Notes: a model not told the origin generated them from the letters alone. Shown: positions 8,810 to 17,968, counted from the first letter of the stretch. The stretch is DNA of 64,000 bases from Candidatus Poribacteria bacterium (GCA_022821065.1 JAJEEK010000056.1:33957-97956), one strand, 5' to 3'. Program-made: numbers and translations.

Positions 8810-9640
8810 CTACTTTTCTTTATTCATATCCAATTCTGCCATAGACCTGAGATTCAACAGTGGGGTCATCACGCCGCCTGCTGCGGGGAGGACGACTCCT
8901 GTATCGTAAAGTTTCATCGCGGAAATCGTAGCATGTGCGACATCTTCGGGTGCACCAGCACGGACCATAAAAATGTAACCTTTCTCTGCTGCCTCTTCAT
9001 AATCTGGGATGCGGACGCGCGAGAGGTCGGTGTTGATGACACCGGCAGCGATACCGTTGACTTTGATGCCGTGCGGTGCCAAGCGTCCAGCAAAAGCGCG
9101 CATGCTCATCTCTAATCCCGCTTTCGAGATACAGTAGGCGGTACGGTTGTCGGATGCCATTGTGTCTGAGATTGAGAGCGTGTAGATAATACAGCCACGA
9201 ATCTCGTTTGTGACCATGTAATTCGCGACGCGCTGCGTGAGGAAATGCGTCGCCTTGAGATTGGTGTTGACAATCAGATCAAACTGTTCCGGTGTCTCCT
9301 CAAGAATATCAGCAATACGGGTGATACCGGCATTGTTGATGAGGATGTCCACCTTTCCGAAAGCGTTGTGTGCGGTGTCGAGCAATCTTTCGTGTGAATC
9401 GAGGTCGCTGATGTCCGCCTGAATGATAACGGCTTTTCTATCAAGTGCTTCTATCTCTTGTTGTACGGATTCTGCGGCATCGCGGTTTTGGTTATAGTTG
9501 ATTAGCACGTCCGCACCTTGACGCGCCAATTCAATGGCGATTGCGCGTCCGATGCCACGGCTGGAACCTGTTACGATTGCGGATTTATCTGTGAACGAAA
9601 CGTCTGTTGCGAAGAATCCGAGGTCTGTTTGTGTTGACAT
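8810..9640 (-). CDS. short-chain dehydrogenase/reductase (SDR)
   Basis: 276 residues, NAD(P)-dependent SDR. The cofactor motif is TGSSRGIG, followed by NNAG, then the catalytic Ser region (YTLSISDTM) and YCISK (YxxxK). The start is ATG at 9640 with GGAGAAAAAT upstream; a longer open frame reaches back into the permease gene but is not coding. It begins 14 nt after the OppC-like permease gene, so it is the last gene of the transporter operon. Substrate is unknown; FabG-like sugar or 3-oxoacyl reductases are the nearest type. Confidence 0.85.
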   Translation of the reverse strand: MSTQTDLGFFATDVSFTDKSAIVTGSSRGIGRAIAIELARQGADVLINYNQNRDAAESVQQEIEALDRKAVIIQADISDLDSHERLLDTAHNAFGKVDILINNAGITRIADILEETPEQFDLIVNTNLKATHFLTQRVANYMVTNEIRGCIIYTLSISDTMASDNRTAYCISKAGLEMSMRAFAGRLAPHGIKVNGIAAGVINTDLSRVRIPDYEEAAEKGYIFMVRAGAPEDVAHATISAMKLYDTGVVLPAAGGVMTPLLNLRSMAELDMNKEK

Positions 9641-9654
9641 ATTTTTCTCCATTT

Positions 9655-10740
9655 TTAATCTGAGTATGGGTCGGCAGCATCTCGGAGTGCATCGCCTAAG
9701 AAGTTGAAGGCGATGACGACGACAAGCACCGGTACTGCCGGAAAAATGAGCCAGGGGTAGTGGAGCAGAACGGTGACGCGCTGTGCCTCTTCTAATAGTA
9801 CTCCCCAACTCGTCATCGGCGGACGGATGCCTAATCCTAAGAAACTGAGTGCGGTTTCGCCGAGAATCATACCGGGGATAGCGAGTGTCGCGATAACGAT
9901 GATGTGGCTATAACACCCCGGCATCAGATGTTTTGTGATAATGTGCCAATGTCCGGCACCTGCAGCGCGTGCCGCCATCACGAAATCGCTTTCCCGATAC
10001 GCCAAGACTTTCCCGCGGACCTGCCGCGCCAAGCCACCCCAACGGATAATCGACAAAATAACAGTAATCCCAAAATAGATTTGAATGCTCGACCATCCCG
10101 GTGGGAGTGCTGCGCCGAGTGCCATCCACAACGGGATGTCTGGGAACGCTGATAAGATCTCAATAACGCGTTGGATGAGGTTATCGACCCAGCCACCCCA
10201 GTAGCCAGATATAGTACCGAGGACAGAACCGAGAATGATGCTTAAAAAGACCCCGACCAGGCCGAGTGTCATTGAGACGCGCGCACCGTACATAATCCGA
10301 GAAAGCAGGTCGCGCCCCATCCGATCCGTACCTAACAAAAACATGGGGCCTGCGGAGCTAAAAAAATGTCGCTTGCCGTCGGTGTCCTTGAAAAAGAATT
10401 CAACCGGATGCCGTTGCGTCATATCCCTCGTGAATTCTAACTCAAGACTCTCTGGATTCCGAACGGATTTCAAGCCGTAGACGTAGAACCCATCCTTGAA
10501 TGAGAAATGGAGACGTTGTGGGGGGACGTGGCGCAGTCGCATGTTGATTTCGTTATAGTGATAGGGCGCGAAGAAGTCAGCACCGATAGCAAGTGCGTAA
10601 AAGAGGATTAAAACCGCACCGGAAATGACACCCATGCGGTTCTTTTGGAACCGTTGCCATATCAGTTGCCGGTAACTCAGCTGCCCTATTTCCGCTGCAG
10701 TCTCTATTGATGGATCGGTGGTACTTTGTGTTTTATTCAT
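9655..10740 (-). CDS. peptide/oligopeptide ABC transporter permease (DppC/OppC type)
   Basis: 361-residue inner-membrane permease of the BPD_transp_1 family. An N-terminal OppC segment with one TM (residues about 35-60) is followed by a periplasmic loop that is longer than usual (residues about 65-135), then five TM helices. The EAA loop for ATPase contact is visible as the stretch AARAAGAGHWHIITKHLMPG, and LGTDRMGRDLLSR is a family signature. Its ATG overlaps the end of the DppB-type gene by 8 nt (TTATGAATAA), which indicates translational coupling. It forms the heterodimeric channel with the preceding permease. Confidence 0.9.
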   Translation of the reverse strand: MNKTQSTTDPSIETAAEIGQLSYRQLIWQRFQKNRMGVISGAVLILFYALAIGADFFAPYHYNEINMRLRHVPPQRLHFSFKDGFYVYGLKSVRNPESLELEFTRDMTQRHPVEFFFKDTDGKRHFFSSAGPMFLLGTDRMGRDLLSRIMYGARVSMTLGLVGVFLSIILGSVLGTISGYWGGWVDNLIQRVIEILSAFPDIPLWMALGAALPPGWSSIQIYFGITVILSIIRWGGLARQVRGKVLAYRESDFVMAARAAGAGHWHIITKHLMPGCYSHIIVIATLAIPGMILGETALSFLGLGIRPPMTSWGVLLEEAQRVTVLLHYPWLIFPAVPVLVVVIAFNFLGDALRDAADPYSD

Positions 10741-11719
10741 AACGAATCCTTGGATCGACCCATGCCAACGCTATATCGGCGAGCAGATTACCGATAACTA
10801 ACAGCAGACTCAACATCATAATCAGCGTGCCAGCAAGGTAGATGTCCTCGTTTAGTAAACTGTTTAGGAGAATCGGTCCGACCGTTGGTAATCCCAATAC
10901 GATAGAAACGATCGCTGAACCGGAGAGGATACCGGGTAGGCTCATCCCTAAAATACTGATAAGCGGGTTAATTGCGATACGGACAGCATGTTTCGCGACG
11001 ACGACAGTCTCTTTGAGCCCTTTTGCGCGTGCGGTTTGCACGAACGGTTGCCCTAACACATCAAGGAGATTGCCACGCATGATGCGCATTAGGCTCGCTG
11101 TGCCGTTAATACCGACGACAATCACTGGAATCCAGAGGTGCTTGATCAGGTCGTTGAGTTTACCCCACGTCCACGGCGCGCCTTCATAGTAAGCCGAGAA
11201 GAGTCCAAAGAGCGGAACACCGAAGATATCAAACGCAAAGACCATCAGCGAAAGTGCCAAGAGAAACGCGGGGATCGACATCCCGACGAAACTGAGGAAG
11301 GTGAGAAAGTGATCTGACCATTGGTATTGATGCGTGGCTGAATAGATACCGAGCGGGATTGCGACGACATAGGTAAAAATGAGTGATCCGATGGAGATGA
11401 GGAGCGTAAACGCTATCCTGTCCCATATCAGTTCATTGACTTCGCGCTTATACTCAAACGACTCACCGAAGTTACCGCGAACGAAACCGCTGATCCAGAT
11501 GAGATAGCGTTTCCACAACGGCTCGTTCAGTCCGTAGCGTTCGCGTAATTCTTCGACTTGTGCAAGCGAACTGCTATCGCCGAATTCTTCCTCTAACCGC
11601 TGGATTTCTCGGTCGAGGTAATCGCCTTGCGGGAGTTGGATGATAATAAAAGAGATAATAGAAATCGCCAGAAGTGTCGGCACAGCGATGAGACATCGGC
11701 GAATAATATAGGTAATTAT
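10733..11719 (-). CDS. peptide/oligopeptide ABC transporter permease (DppB/OppB type), non-AUG start
   Basis: About 328 residues, BPD_transp_1 family with six TM helices and the EAA loop (ARAKGLKETVVVAKHAVRIA). The usual DppB N-terminus (M-x-x-Y-I-x-R-R-L) is present as IITYIIRRCLIAVPTLL, which begins with ATA at 11719. A strong Shine-Dalgarno AAGGAG (11728-11733) lies 8 nt before this ATA, and an in-frame TAA stands four codons before it. No ATG, GTG or TTG occurs until a GTG at 11683, which would delete the conserved first 12 residues and has no ribosome binding site. I therefore place the start at ATA (11719) or ATT (11716). A sequencing or assembly error changing ATG to ATA is the main alternative. 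Confidence 0.85.
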   Translation of the reverse strand: MITYIIRRCLIAVPTLLAISIISFIIIQLPQGDYLDREIQRLEEEFGDSSSLAQVEELRERYGLNEPLWKRYLIWISGFVRGNFGESFEYKREVNELIWDRIAFTLLISIGSLIFTYVVAIPLGIYSATHQYQWSDHFLTFLSFVGMSIPAFLLALSLMVFAFDIFGVPLFGLFSAYYEGAPWTWGKLNDLIKHLWIPVIVVGINGTASLMRIMRGNLLDVLGQPFVQTARAKGLKETVVVAKHAVRIAINPLISILGMSLPGILSGSAIVSIVLGLPTVGPILLNSLLNEDIYLAGTLIMMLSLLLVIGNLLADIALAWVDPRIRYE

Positions 11720-11737
11720 GGGTGTATCTCCTTATTA

Positions 11738-11936
11738 TTGGCTTTCGGCTTTCAGCAAGAATGGCTATCGGCTATCGGAAGAATGGCTTTCGGCTATCGG
11801 CTTTCAGCAAGAATGGCTATCGGCCTTCGGCTATCGGCTTTCAGCAAAGAGAGAGGTTCGTTTAATCAAAAGTCTCTGGCTGACGGCTGACGGCTAATTC
11901 GCTGACGGCTGATGGCTGATGGCTAACGGCTATTCC
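11738..11936. repeat. repeat family B, copy 2 (tandem GGCTATCGGCT / GCTGACGGCT array)
   Basis: The left half (11738-11852) holds imperfect tandem units of the form GGCTTTCGGCTATCGG followed by CTTTCAGCAAGAAT. The right half (11876-11936) holds tandem CTGACGGCTGATGGCTAACGGC units. The organisation, tandem short words on either side of a short centre, resembles repeat family A. It fills the gap between the solute-binding protein gene and the DppB-type gene and its right end supplies the TAG stop codon of the former. Confidence 0.7.
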
Positions 11937-13927
11937 TTAGATATCCAACACTGCTCAGGATAATGGGTTGCTGGTGTGACGATTGCCCACGGACCTAGAA
12001 TGCCGTCGTTCGGTACGTTGTGAAAATGGTTCGCGACGACTAATAGCGATGGCGAACGTGCTGCGGAACCGAGGTGAAACGGTCCCTCGTCTATATGAAT
12101 TTGGACTGCGTCCCGAACGTATTGATGCCGTTTTTTTAGATCGGGTTCGCGTTTAATTTCATCGTATAAATCGAGAAGTTTCTTTAGGGGTCCGGTAGGA
12201 GGTTCGCCCTTTTCACCACCGGTTTCATACCATTTCCCGACCTTCGGGTGCCAATACTTCGGGAGCGTCGGGAAGACCCAATCGGGGTAAGTGAAGAGGT
12301 CCATCTCCGCTTCACCGTGCATGCTGATCGTAAATTTTCCGAGCGTCCGTCGGAGGCTCAGTTCGGCACCCGGTGGCGTATAGAGCAAGGTTTTCAATCC
12401 GAGTTGCTCCCATCCGTCTCGAATAATCAGTCCGATGTCATTTTCTTGGCTGTTGAGGTTGGAACTCGGAACATCCATGAGCATCTCAATCGGTTCGCCA
12501 TCCGGACGCAACCTATAACCGTCCTTATCGCGTTCGGTGAGTCCCATTTCATCGAGGAGTCGGTTTCCTGCGGCGATATCGAAGTCGGCATCGGCACGTT
12601 TCCATGCTTCAAAGAGTGTCTGTCCGTCTTCATCAGCGAAATGCCAACCCTCTTGGCTGACAGTTGCGGCTTGCGGTTCGAGCAATCCGCGCCATGCGAT
12701 CTCGTTACATTTTTCACGGTCGATGCCGTAAGCGAGTGCTTTTCGGAACCGTTGGTCTCGGATGATTTGCCGCAACACAGGGTCGGGTGCAGTCCAGTTA
12801 ATGAGGATAGCGGGTTGTGCGCCAGCCGTGCTTTTCCAACGTCGTACTTTGTAGTCCCCTTTCTCTTGCCCCTTCAGATAGAGTGCGAGGTCTCGGAGTT
12901 CCATACCGCGATATTGGCAATCAATCTCGCCAGCGAGGATTTTAAGGACGCGAACCTGCGGCTCCGGGACTAAACTGGTCTTGATTCTGTCGATGTAAGG
13001 GAGTTGTCTGCCGAGCGTATCAACGACGTAGTAGTAGGGATTGCGTTCGAGTTCGACCCAGAAGCCTCCCTTTTCATATTTCGTTAACCGCCAGGGCCAC
13101 AACGTCGGACGTTCCGGGTTCTGGTGTGGTATATTCTCTTTCTCAAATTGGATAAAATCGACGTATTCGGGGTTCCCATCTGGGTGAAATTGCCTCATGT
13201 GATGTTCTGGGATGTTGTATTGATTGCACCACCAAAAACCGGTCGCCAACCAGAGGGGTACAAGCCAGTTGGGACCTGCAAATTTCATCACAATCGTATA
13301 ATCGTCAGGCGTTTCGACCTCCATCGGAATGCCGTTGACTTTACACCAGACAGGCGGACTGTATTTGTACCGTTCATCAAAGCAGAGTTTATAATAGTAA
13401 GCAAACGAGGCAGAAGTATAAGGGTGTCCGTCCGACCACTTCACCCCTTTGCGCAGATGTAAAGTGAGAATACTGCCGTCTTCGTTAAATTCCCATGACT
13501 CCGCTAAACCGGGTTCCAAGCCAGAAGCATCAAATTTCCAACGGATGAGCGGGGCATAACCGGCGGTCATTTTCCACGTCCCTAAATCTGGGTGCGTGTG
13601 AAACCGATGCCATGTTCCCCCATAGGGGCCGGGACCTTCATACCCATCAAAATCGGTTTTAGCGACGAGTGGGTTCTCCGGTAGCCGCTCTGAAAGGGGT
13701 GGGAGTTCGCCTGCTGCGACCTGTTTCGCCCACATTGGTGCCTCTTTCGCCTCTAACCCACGCGGAAAGTCGGAAGTATCTTCTAACGGGCTTCCCGAAC
13801 ACCCAACGGTGAAAATCAGCAGCATCAGTAACAAGTAACGAGTAACCAGTAACCAGAAAAGAGTCTTTCTTACTGGAAACTGGTGACTGGAAACTGGTAA
13901 CTTCTTCTCTGCACTCGTTTTGTGCAT
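11930..13927 (-). CDS. peptide ABC transporter solute-binding lipoprotein (SBP_bac_5 family)
   Basis: 665 residues, longer than typical DppA/OppA (about 540) but clearly family 5: LAESWEFNEDGSILTLHLRKGVKWSDG-type text and the YGIDREKC segment. Cys43 in TVGCSG is the predicted lipidation site, so it is periplasmic and membrane-anchored. Residues about 9-34 (KLPVSSHQFPVRKTLF and following) are encoded by a copy of repeat family A, which therefore supplies the n-region and much of the hydrophobic core of the signal peptide. The stop codon TAG lies inside repeat family B. The start is 1 nt after the stop of the upstream nucleotidyltransferase gene, so translation is probably coupled. Confidence 0.9.
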   Translation of the reverse strand: MHKTSAEKKLPVSSHQFPVRKTLFWLLVTRYLLLMLLIFTVGCSGSPLEDTSDFPRGLEAKEAPMWAKQVAAGELPPLSERLPENPLVAKTDFDGYEGPGPYGGTWHRFHTHPDLGTWKMTAGYAPLIRWKFDASGLEPGLAESWEFNEDGSILTLHLRKGVKWSDGHPYTSASFAYYYKLCFDERYKYSPPVWCKVNGIPMEVETPDDYTIVMKFAGPNWLVPLWLATGFWWCNQYNIPEHHMRQFHPDGNPEYVDFIQFEKENIPHQNPERPTLWPWRLTKYEKGGFWVELERNPYYYVVDTLGRQLPYIDRIKTSLVPEPQVRVLKILAGEIDCQYRGMELRDLALYLKGQEKGDYKVRRWKSTAGAQPAILINWTAPDPVLRQIIRDQRFRKALAYGIDREKCNEIAWRGLLEPQAATVSQEGWHFADEDGQTLFEAWKRADADFDIAAGNRLLDEMGLTERDKDGYRLRPDGEPIEMLMDVPSSNLNSQENDIGLIIRDGWEQLGLKTLLYTPPGAELSLRRTLGKFTISMHGEAEMDLFTYPDWVFPTLPKYWHPKVGKWYETGGEKGEPPTGPLKKLLDLYDEIKREPDLKKRHQYVRDAVQIHIDEGPFHLGSAARSPSLLVVANHFHNVPNDGILGPWAIVTPATHYPEQCWISKE
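13826..13903. repeat. repeat family A, copy 1, in frame within the solute-binding protein gene
   Basis: Plus strand: tandem GTAACAAGTAACGAGTAACCAGTAACCAG words, a centre AAAAGAGTCTTTCTTA, and then ACTGGAAACTGGTGACTGG words as the reverse-complement arm. The element is about 78 nt, a multiple of three, and carries no stop in the frame used by the gene. Confidence 0.8.
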
Positions 13928-13928
13928 C

Positions 13929-14888
13929 TCAAACGTCCTCCTCGCGTCTGATGAGGGAATCCGTAAATCTATTCATATCTTCAGAGACGCGTTCAAAAAG
14001 CTCGCCAATAGATTTCGCATGCGGTATCGTCATTTCATATCTCAATTCCTTGCCGTAAATGTTAGTGACTTTGTGTCGGAACTTTAAAAGTTCTTCCAGT
14101 TCGCGGCGTGTATTTTCGGCAATCACCGGCGGACGTTCTGGTCGCTTTTCTGCCATTTGTGCAAGTAGATTTTTATGCCATTGGCTTCCTCTCGGCACGT
14201 GCGTATCCACCTCACGGCCAATCCGTTCAAAAATCCGCTCTATACCCATATAGATATCGGCGAGATCTGTAGCAATTGTATTTTCGATAAATTCTGTGAC
14301 ATCAATGGGAACCTCCTCAATCTTTGCCAATCCCCTATGGATTCTTACAAGTGTTCCTTCTATTTTGTCCAGTTCGTCGTTGATGCGCTGCGTGAGTCTC
14401 TTGCGGTTCATTTCGTAAACGTCTCCCTCCTCGGTCGGGAAAACCTGTCGCTGTAAGTGTTTGTAAAGCGTCTGCCACACATTTGTCATGCTATTCGGTG
14501 GACCGGATCCCTTTTCAATAGGAATCGCTTGCTGTTTTATCCGCTCCCGAAAACGCCCTTTCGACGTATCAAAGTTAACGAAGTCTATTTTGAATCCCGA
14601 TTTGAAGTCCATAACCATTTCCCACGCTTTATCATAAACATCCGTGGAGAGTCCAGACACGGCGATATCAATATCCGACCTATTTGTGAACCCTATCGGC
14701 TCTGTGAGTGAACCGAAGACAAAGACTCGAGTCGCACCGAACTGTTCGTAAAGCAGGGTCGCCACTTCATGCGCGGTGCGCCACGCCCGATGGAGCTGGC
14801 TTTCTTCCATCACCCGGCTTTTCCAAACTTGTTCCAGCCGTTTTCTGCATGCTGCGAGTTCATCTGGCGATATTTTTTGTTTTGACAT
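13929..14888 (-). CDS. nucleotidyltransferase (MNT-like) fused to a HepT-like helical domain
   Basis: 319 residues. ATG at 14888 has AAGGAG 7 nt upstream. The N-terminal domain (about residues 30-130) is a polymerase-beta-type nucleotidyltransferase: VFVFGSLTEPIGFTNRSDIDIAV has the GS...DxD signature. The C-terminal half (about residues 165-315) is all-helical and resembles the HepT-like domain family, with LLKFRHKVTNIYGKEL near its end. In two-gene MntA-HepT systems the first AMPylates and silences the HEPN RNase; here both would be in one chain. The segment reads R-HKVT-N-I-Y, so the His of the HEPN R-x4-H-x-Y motif appears to be Asn, which may mean no RNase activity. It is embedded between the ATPase and solute-binding genes of the transporter operon. 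Confidence 0.7.
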   Translation of the reverse strand: MSKQKISPDELAACRKRLEQVWKSRVMEESQLHRAWRTAHEVATLLYEQFGATRVFVFGSLTEPIGFTNRSDIDIAVSGLSTDVYDKAWEMVMDFKSGFKIDFVNFDTSKGRFRERIKQQAIPIEKGSGPPNSMTNVWQTLYKHLQRQVFPTEEGDVYEMNRKRLTQRINDELDKIEGTLVRIHRGLAKIEEVPIDVTEFIENTIATDLADIYMGIERIFERIGREVDTHVPRGSQWHKNLLAQMAEKRPERPPVIAENTRRELEELLKFRHKVTNIYGKELRYEMTIPHAKSIGELFERVSEDMNRFTDSLIRREEDV

Positions 14889-14890
14889 CG

Positions 14891-15988
14891 TTATACTCCT
14901 TGCAGCTCCAACGTATCGCTGAGGTGACAAGCCACCTGAACACCCGTTTCGACTTCTTGAAGTTCCGGGGTCTCCTGCCTACAGATATCGGTTGCATAAC
15001 GGCATCGCGGGTGAAAATAACAACCTGTAGGTGGATTTGATGGATCAGGGACATCGCCTTCAAGTCGGATATGTTCACGCTTCCGCTGTGCATTCGGATC
15101 GGGGAGTGGCACGGCGGAGATGAGTGCTTCTGTGTAAGGGTGTTTCGGCGATTGATAGAGCGTTTCGGCATCGCTGATCTCCACAATTTTGCCGAGATAC
15201 ATCACAGCAACGCGATCGCTGATGTGTTCCACCACGCTTAGGTCGTGTGCGATAAAGATATAGGAGAGTTGAAATTTTTCGCGAAGTTCTGCCAAGAGGT
15301 TGAGGATTTGTGCCTGTACGGAGACGTCCAACGCCGAGACCGGTTCATCTGCGACGATGAGTTCGGGTTGGAGTGCTAAGGCGCGTGCGATACCGATGCG
15401 TTGACGCTGCCCGCCGCTGAAAGCGTGCGGATACCGGCGCATATCCTGTGATCTCAAGCCGACAGATTCGAGCAGTTCCACAATCCGATCTTGAAGTGCC
15501 GATCCTTTTTCAGTCCGATTGACACGCATTGGCTCCCCGACAATATCTGCTACGGTCATACGTGGGTTGAGGGAAGCGTGTGGGTCTTGGAAGATCATCT
15601 GGATCCGTCTCCGAAAAGGACGCATTTCGCTATGTGTCAATTTTGCGAGGTCTACCTGTTCGTCTCCGAAAGTGAAGCTCCCGCTTGTCGGTGGAATGAG
15701 GCGGAGGATGCACCGTCCTGCCGTTGTTTTTCCACAACCGCTTTCGCCGACGAGTCCGAGGGTTTCGCCGCGTTCGACCTCGAAACTGATCCCGTCCACG
15801 GCTTTCACATAGCCGACGGTGCGTTGAAGGATCCCTTTCTGTATCGGGAAGTATTTTCGGAGGTCGTTCACCTGAAGCAATTTCGTATTTTTAGCTATGG
15901 GCATCTGGTCATCGTTCCACTTCGTTTCATGATGGTGTTCGGTTAATTCTGACGCGACTGGAGATATGCCCGATTTTAAATTCGTCAT
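14891..15988 (-). CDS. peptide ABC transporter ATPase (DppF/OppF type)
   Basis: 365 residues. Walker A is GESGCGKTT, the signature is [14 protein letters not shown] and Walker B is [12 protein letters not shown]. The C-terminal oligopeptide/dipeptide transporter domain ([17 protein letters not shown]) carries the Cys cluster known to bind an Fe-S centre in DppD/DppF. The ATG at 15988 is 18 nt after the upstream ATPase gene; an alternative in-frame ATG at 15904 precedes the conserved [12 protein letters not shown]. It energises the permease pair together with the preceding ATPase. Confidence 0.92.
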   Translation of the reverse strand: MTNLKSGISPVASELTEHHHETKWNDDQMPIAKNTKLLQVNDLRKYFPIQKGILQRTVGYVKAVDGISFEVERGETLGLVGESGCGKTTAGRCILRLIPPTSGSFTFGDEQVDLAKLTHSEMRPFRRRIQMIFQDPHASLNPRMTVADIVGEPMRVNRTEKGSALQDRIVELLESVGLRSQDMRRYPHAFSGGQRQRIGIARALALQPELIVADEPVSALDVSVQAQILNLLAELREKFQLSYIFIAHDLSVVEHISDRVAVMYLGKIVEISDAETLYQSPKHPYTEALISAVPLPDPNAQRKREHIRLEGDVPDPSNPPTGCYFHPRCRYATDICRQETPELQEVETGVQVACHLSDTLELQGV

Positions 15989-16006
15989 ACATCTCTTATC
16001 CTTGTC

Positions 16007-17035
16007 TTATCCTTGCAAATCAGTGTGAAGCCAGCATCGTACAGCGTGTGCATCGTTATCGGTTGTCTTGAGTTCTGGCATTTGGTCACATTCTGGCATC
16101 CGGTCGGGGCAACGTGGTTGAAATGAACAGCCAGCCGGTAGCGCCAACGGATGCGGGACCGTCCCCGGTATAGAAGGTAGTGTTTTCTGGACTGTCCGAC
16201 CGAGAACCGGTATCGATTTGAGCAAGCCTTGTGTGTACGGATGGAGCGGGTTATAGAAGATGTCGTCAACGCTCCCGCGTTCAACGACGCGTCCTGAATA
16301 CATAACGACAACTTCATCAGCGAGGTCTGCGATGACACCGAGGTCGTGTGTGATGAGCATAATCGCCATCCCGAACTCCGCTTGAAGTTCCTGCATGAGA
16401 CCGAGTACCTGCGCTTGGATCGTCACATCGAGTGCCGTTGTCGGTTCGTCAGCGATGAGCAGTGCCGGTGAGCAGCAGAGTGCCATTGCGATCATGACAC
16501 GTTGGCGCATACCACCGGAAAGCTGGTGTGGGTATTCATCAACACGTTGTTTTGGTGCAGGGATTCCGACACGTTCGAGCATCTCAATCGCACGTTCACG
16601 CGCCGTTTTTTTATCTACACCTTGGTGTAAAGCGACCGCTTCGGCGATCTGGTTTCCAACGGTATAAACCGGATTAAGTGATGTCATTGGCTCTTGGAAA
16701 ATGATGGCGATTTCGTTGCCTCGGATTTGACGGATCAATTCGCTTTTCGGTGGTACCTGTGCGATATCCAACGGTTCAGCATCGCCGTTGCGATAGAACA
16801 GGATCTCACCGGCTTCAATCCTACCCGGTGACGGGACCAGCTGGAGGAGCGAGAGACCGGTGATACTCTTTCCGCAACCGCTCTCACCGACAACACCTAC
16901 GGTCTGTCCGCGTGCAATAGAGAAACTGACATCGTTCACGGCGTTCACGATGCCATCGTCTGTTGGAAAAACCGTCTTTAACCCGGAAATCTCCAGAAGC
17001 GGTTTTTGATGAGATGTGTTTTGTTCTGATGCCAT
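16007..17035 (-). CDS. peptide ABC transporter ATPase (DppD/OppD type)
   Basis: 342 residues, first gene of the transporter operon. Walker A is GESGCGKSI, the signature is [15 protein letters not shown], Walker B is [12 protein letters not shown], and the switch His is in LITHDLG. The C-terminus has the oligopeptide transporter extension with [16 protein letters not shown]. The gene is preceded by a near-perfect promoter at 17074-17102 and a terminator of the upstream unit at 17173-17197, which isolates the operon. The natural substrate is a peptide or similar solute; it cannot be specified further. Confidence 0.92.
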   Translation of the reverse strand: MASEQNTSHQKPLLEISGLKTVFPTDDGIVNAVNDVSFSIARGQTVGVVGESGCGKSITGLSLLQLVPSPGRIEAGEILFYRNGDAEPLDIAQVPPKSELIRQIRGNEIAIIFQEPMTSLNPVYTVGNQIAEAVALHQGVDKKTARERAIEMLERVGIPAPKQRVDEYPHQLSGGMRQRVMIAMALCCSPALLIADEPTTALDVTIQAQVLGLMQELQAEFGMAIMLITHDLGVIADLADEVVVMYSGRVVERGSVDDIFYNPLHPYTQGLLKSIPVLGRTVQKTLPSIPGTVPHPLALPAGCSFQPRCPDRMPECDQMPELKTTDNDAHAVRCWLHTDLQG

Positions 17036-17073
17036 TCTTTTATCTTACTCTGCCAATAGACCCGTTTCAGGCA

Positions 17074-17102
17074 ATTATACACAAAAGGCAGTTGTGTGTC
17101 AA
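17074..17102 (-). promoter_or_regulatory. consensus sigma-70 promoter of the peptide transporter operon
   Basis: On the minus strand TTGACA (17097-17102), a 17-nt spacer and TATAAT (17074-17079) equal the textbook consensus. Transcription would begin near 17067, about 30 nt before the ATG at 17035. Confidence 0.85.
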
Positions 17103-17164
17103 TCATTTTGATTTTGGAATGGTTAGGTCGTCAGTACGGTTTTCTGCGGATACCTTCTGACGTG

Positions 17165-17197
17165 ACAAAAAACAGGCGAGGTAGGTTACCTCGCCTG
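17165..17197 (-). terminator. rho-independent terminator after the anti-sigma gene
   Basis: An 11-bp perfect stem (17173-17183 with 17187-17197) with a 3-nt loop is followed on the minus strand by TTTTTTG. It separates the sigma/anti-sigma unit from the transporter operon. Confidence 0.9.
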
Positions 17198-17229
17198 CTA
17201 AGTCTAATTTATGAAATATATGAAACACC

Positions 17230-17952
17230 CTATAATTCTGTTTTAATCTGATTCCAGAACACAGTCAACTTTTCGCTTGCTGCATCTTGTGCATATCCAG
17301 TGACGCTTGTTTGACCGGTCTGCCTGTTGGCATCGGCATAATCTGCGTGCCACGCTCTCGATCCAATGCTCGTCGGACTAAAGAAGTGGTTATACGCGTT
17401 TTTGGGAGTAACAACCGACTGCTGCGACATACGTCCGTCTTCTGCTGGTGTCTCAACATCTTTGAGTCCTGCCCACGGAGATGTCGAGATTTTGATGTTC
17501 TGGAGCACCGTTTTCTTCATCGCGATGAGACCGGATTCCGGTCCTGGTGGATTCGTAAAGAACGCGAGTTTCATGATAAAGCCGGAAGCGATGAAAAAAA
17601 ATAGCAGCGCGGTAGCGTTAACAAGTCGTGGTGAGAGATCCAACTTTAACCGATCAAGGCACCACGCCAAGGGATTCGCGAAGAACGCCAACTGTTTCTG
17701 CTGATGGAGTTCTCGGATGCTTTGCTGAATGTTAGCCGCCAACTCTGGTGGCGTTACCGGTTCATCAACGCTTTCAAGCATACTCGCCGTGTTCCACAAC
17801 GCCTCATATTCCCTCTGGCATTCTTGACATGTCCGAAGGTGCTCTAAGACGGTACGCCGCGACACACCGCCAGAAAGCGCGTCTGTTGTTCGGGCATCTT
17901 CCGCTACGACTAAGTGAGGCAGATTGTTAAGAGTCTGTTCGCAATTCATCAA
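17230..17952 (-). CDS. membrane anti-sigma factor with zinc-finger (zf-HC2)
   Basis: 240 residues. The N-terminal cytoplasmic anti-sigma domain has the HxxxCxxC motif as H38-LRT-C42-QE-C45, with Cys4 upstream as the fourth possible ligand. One TM helix (LLFFFIASGFIMKLAFF, about residues 140-156) leads to a periplasmic C-terminus of about 80 residues without recognisable fold. It starts 16 nt after the ECF sigma gene, the normal arrangement for a sigma/anti-sigma pair; release of the sigma factor on an envelope or redox signal is inferred from the family. Confidence 0.85.
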   Translation of the reverse strand: MMNCEQTLNNLPHLVVAEDARTTDALSGGVSRRTVLEHLRTCQECQREYEALWNTASMLESVDEPVTPPELAANIQQSIRELHQQKQLAFFANPLAWCLDRLKLDLSPRLVNATALLFFFIASGFIMKLAFFTNPPGPESGLIAMKKTVLQNIKISTSPWAGLKDVETPAEDGRMSQQSVVTPKNAYNHFFSPTSIGSRAWHADYADANRQTGQTSVTGYAQDAASEKLTVFWNQIKTEL

Positions 17953-17968
17953 TAAAACGCCTCCTTAC

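Noticed and set aside
11738..11936. CRISPR-like array
   Set aside because: The tandem words are contiguous and variable with no regular unique spacers of constant length, and no cas genes are near.
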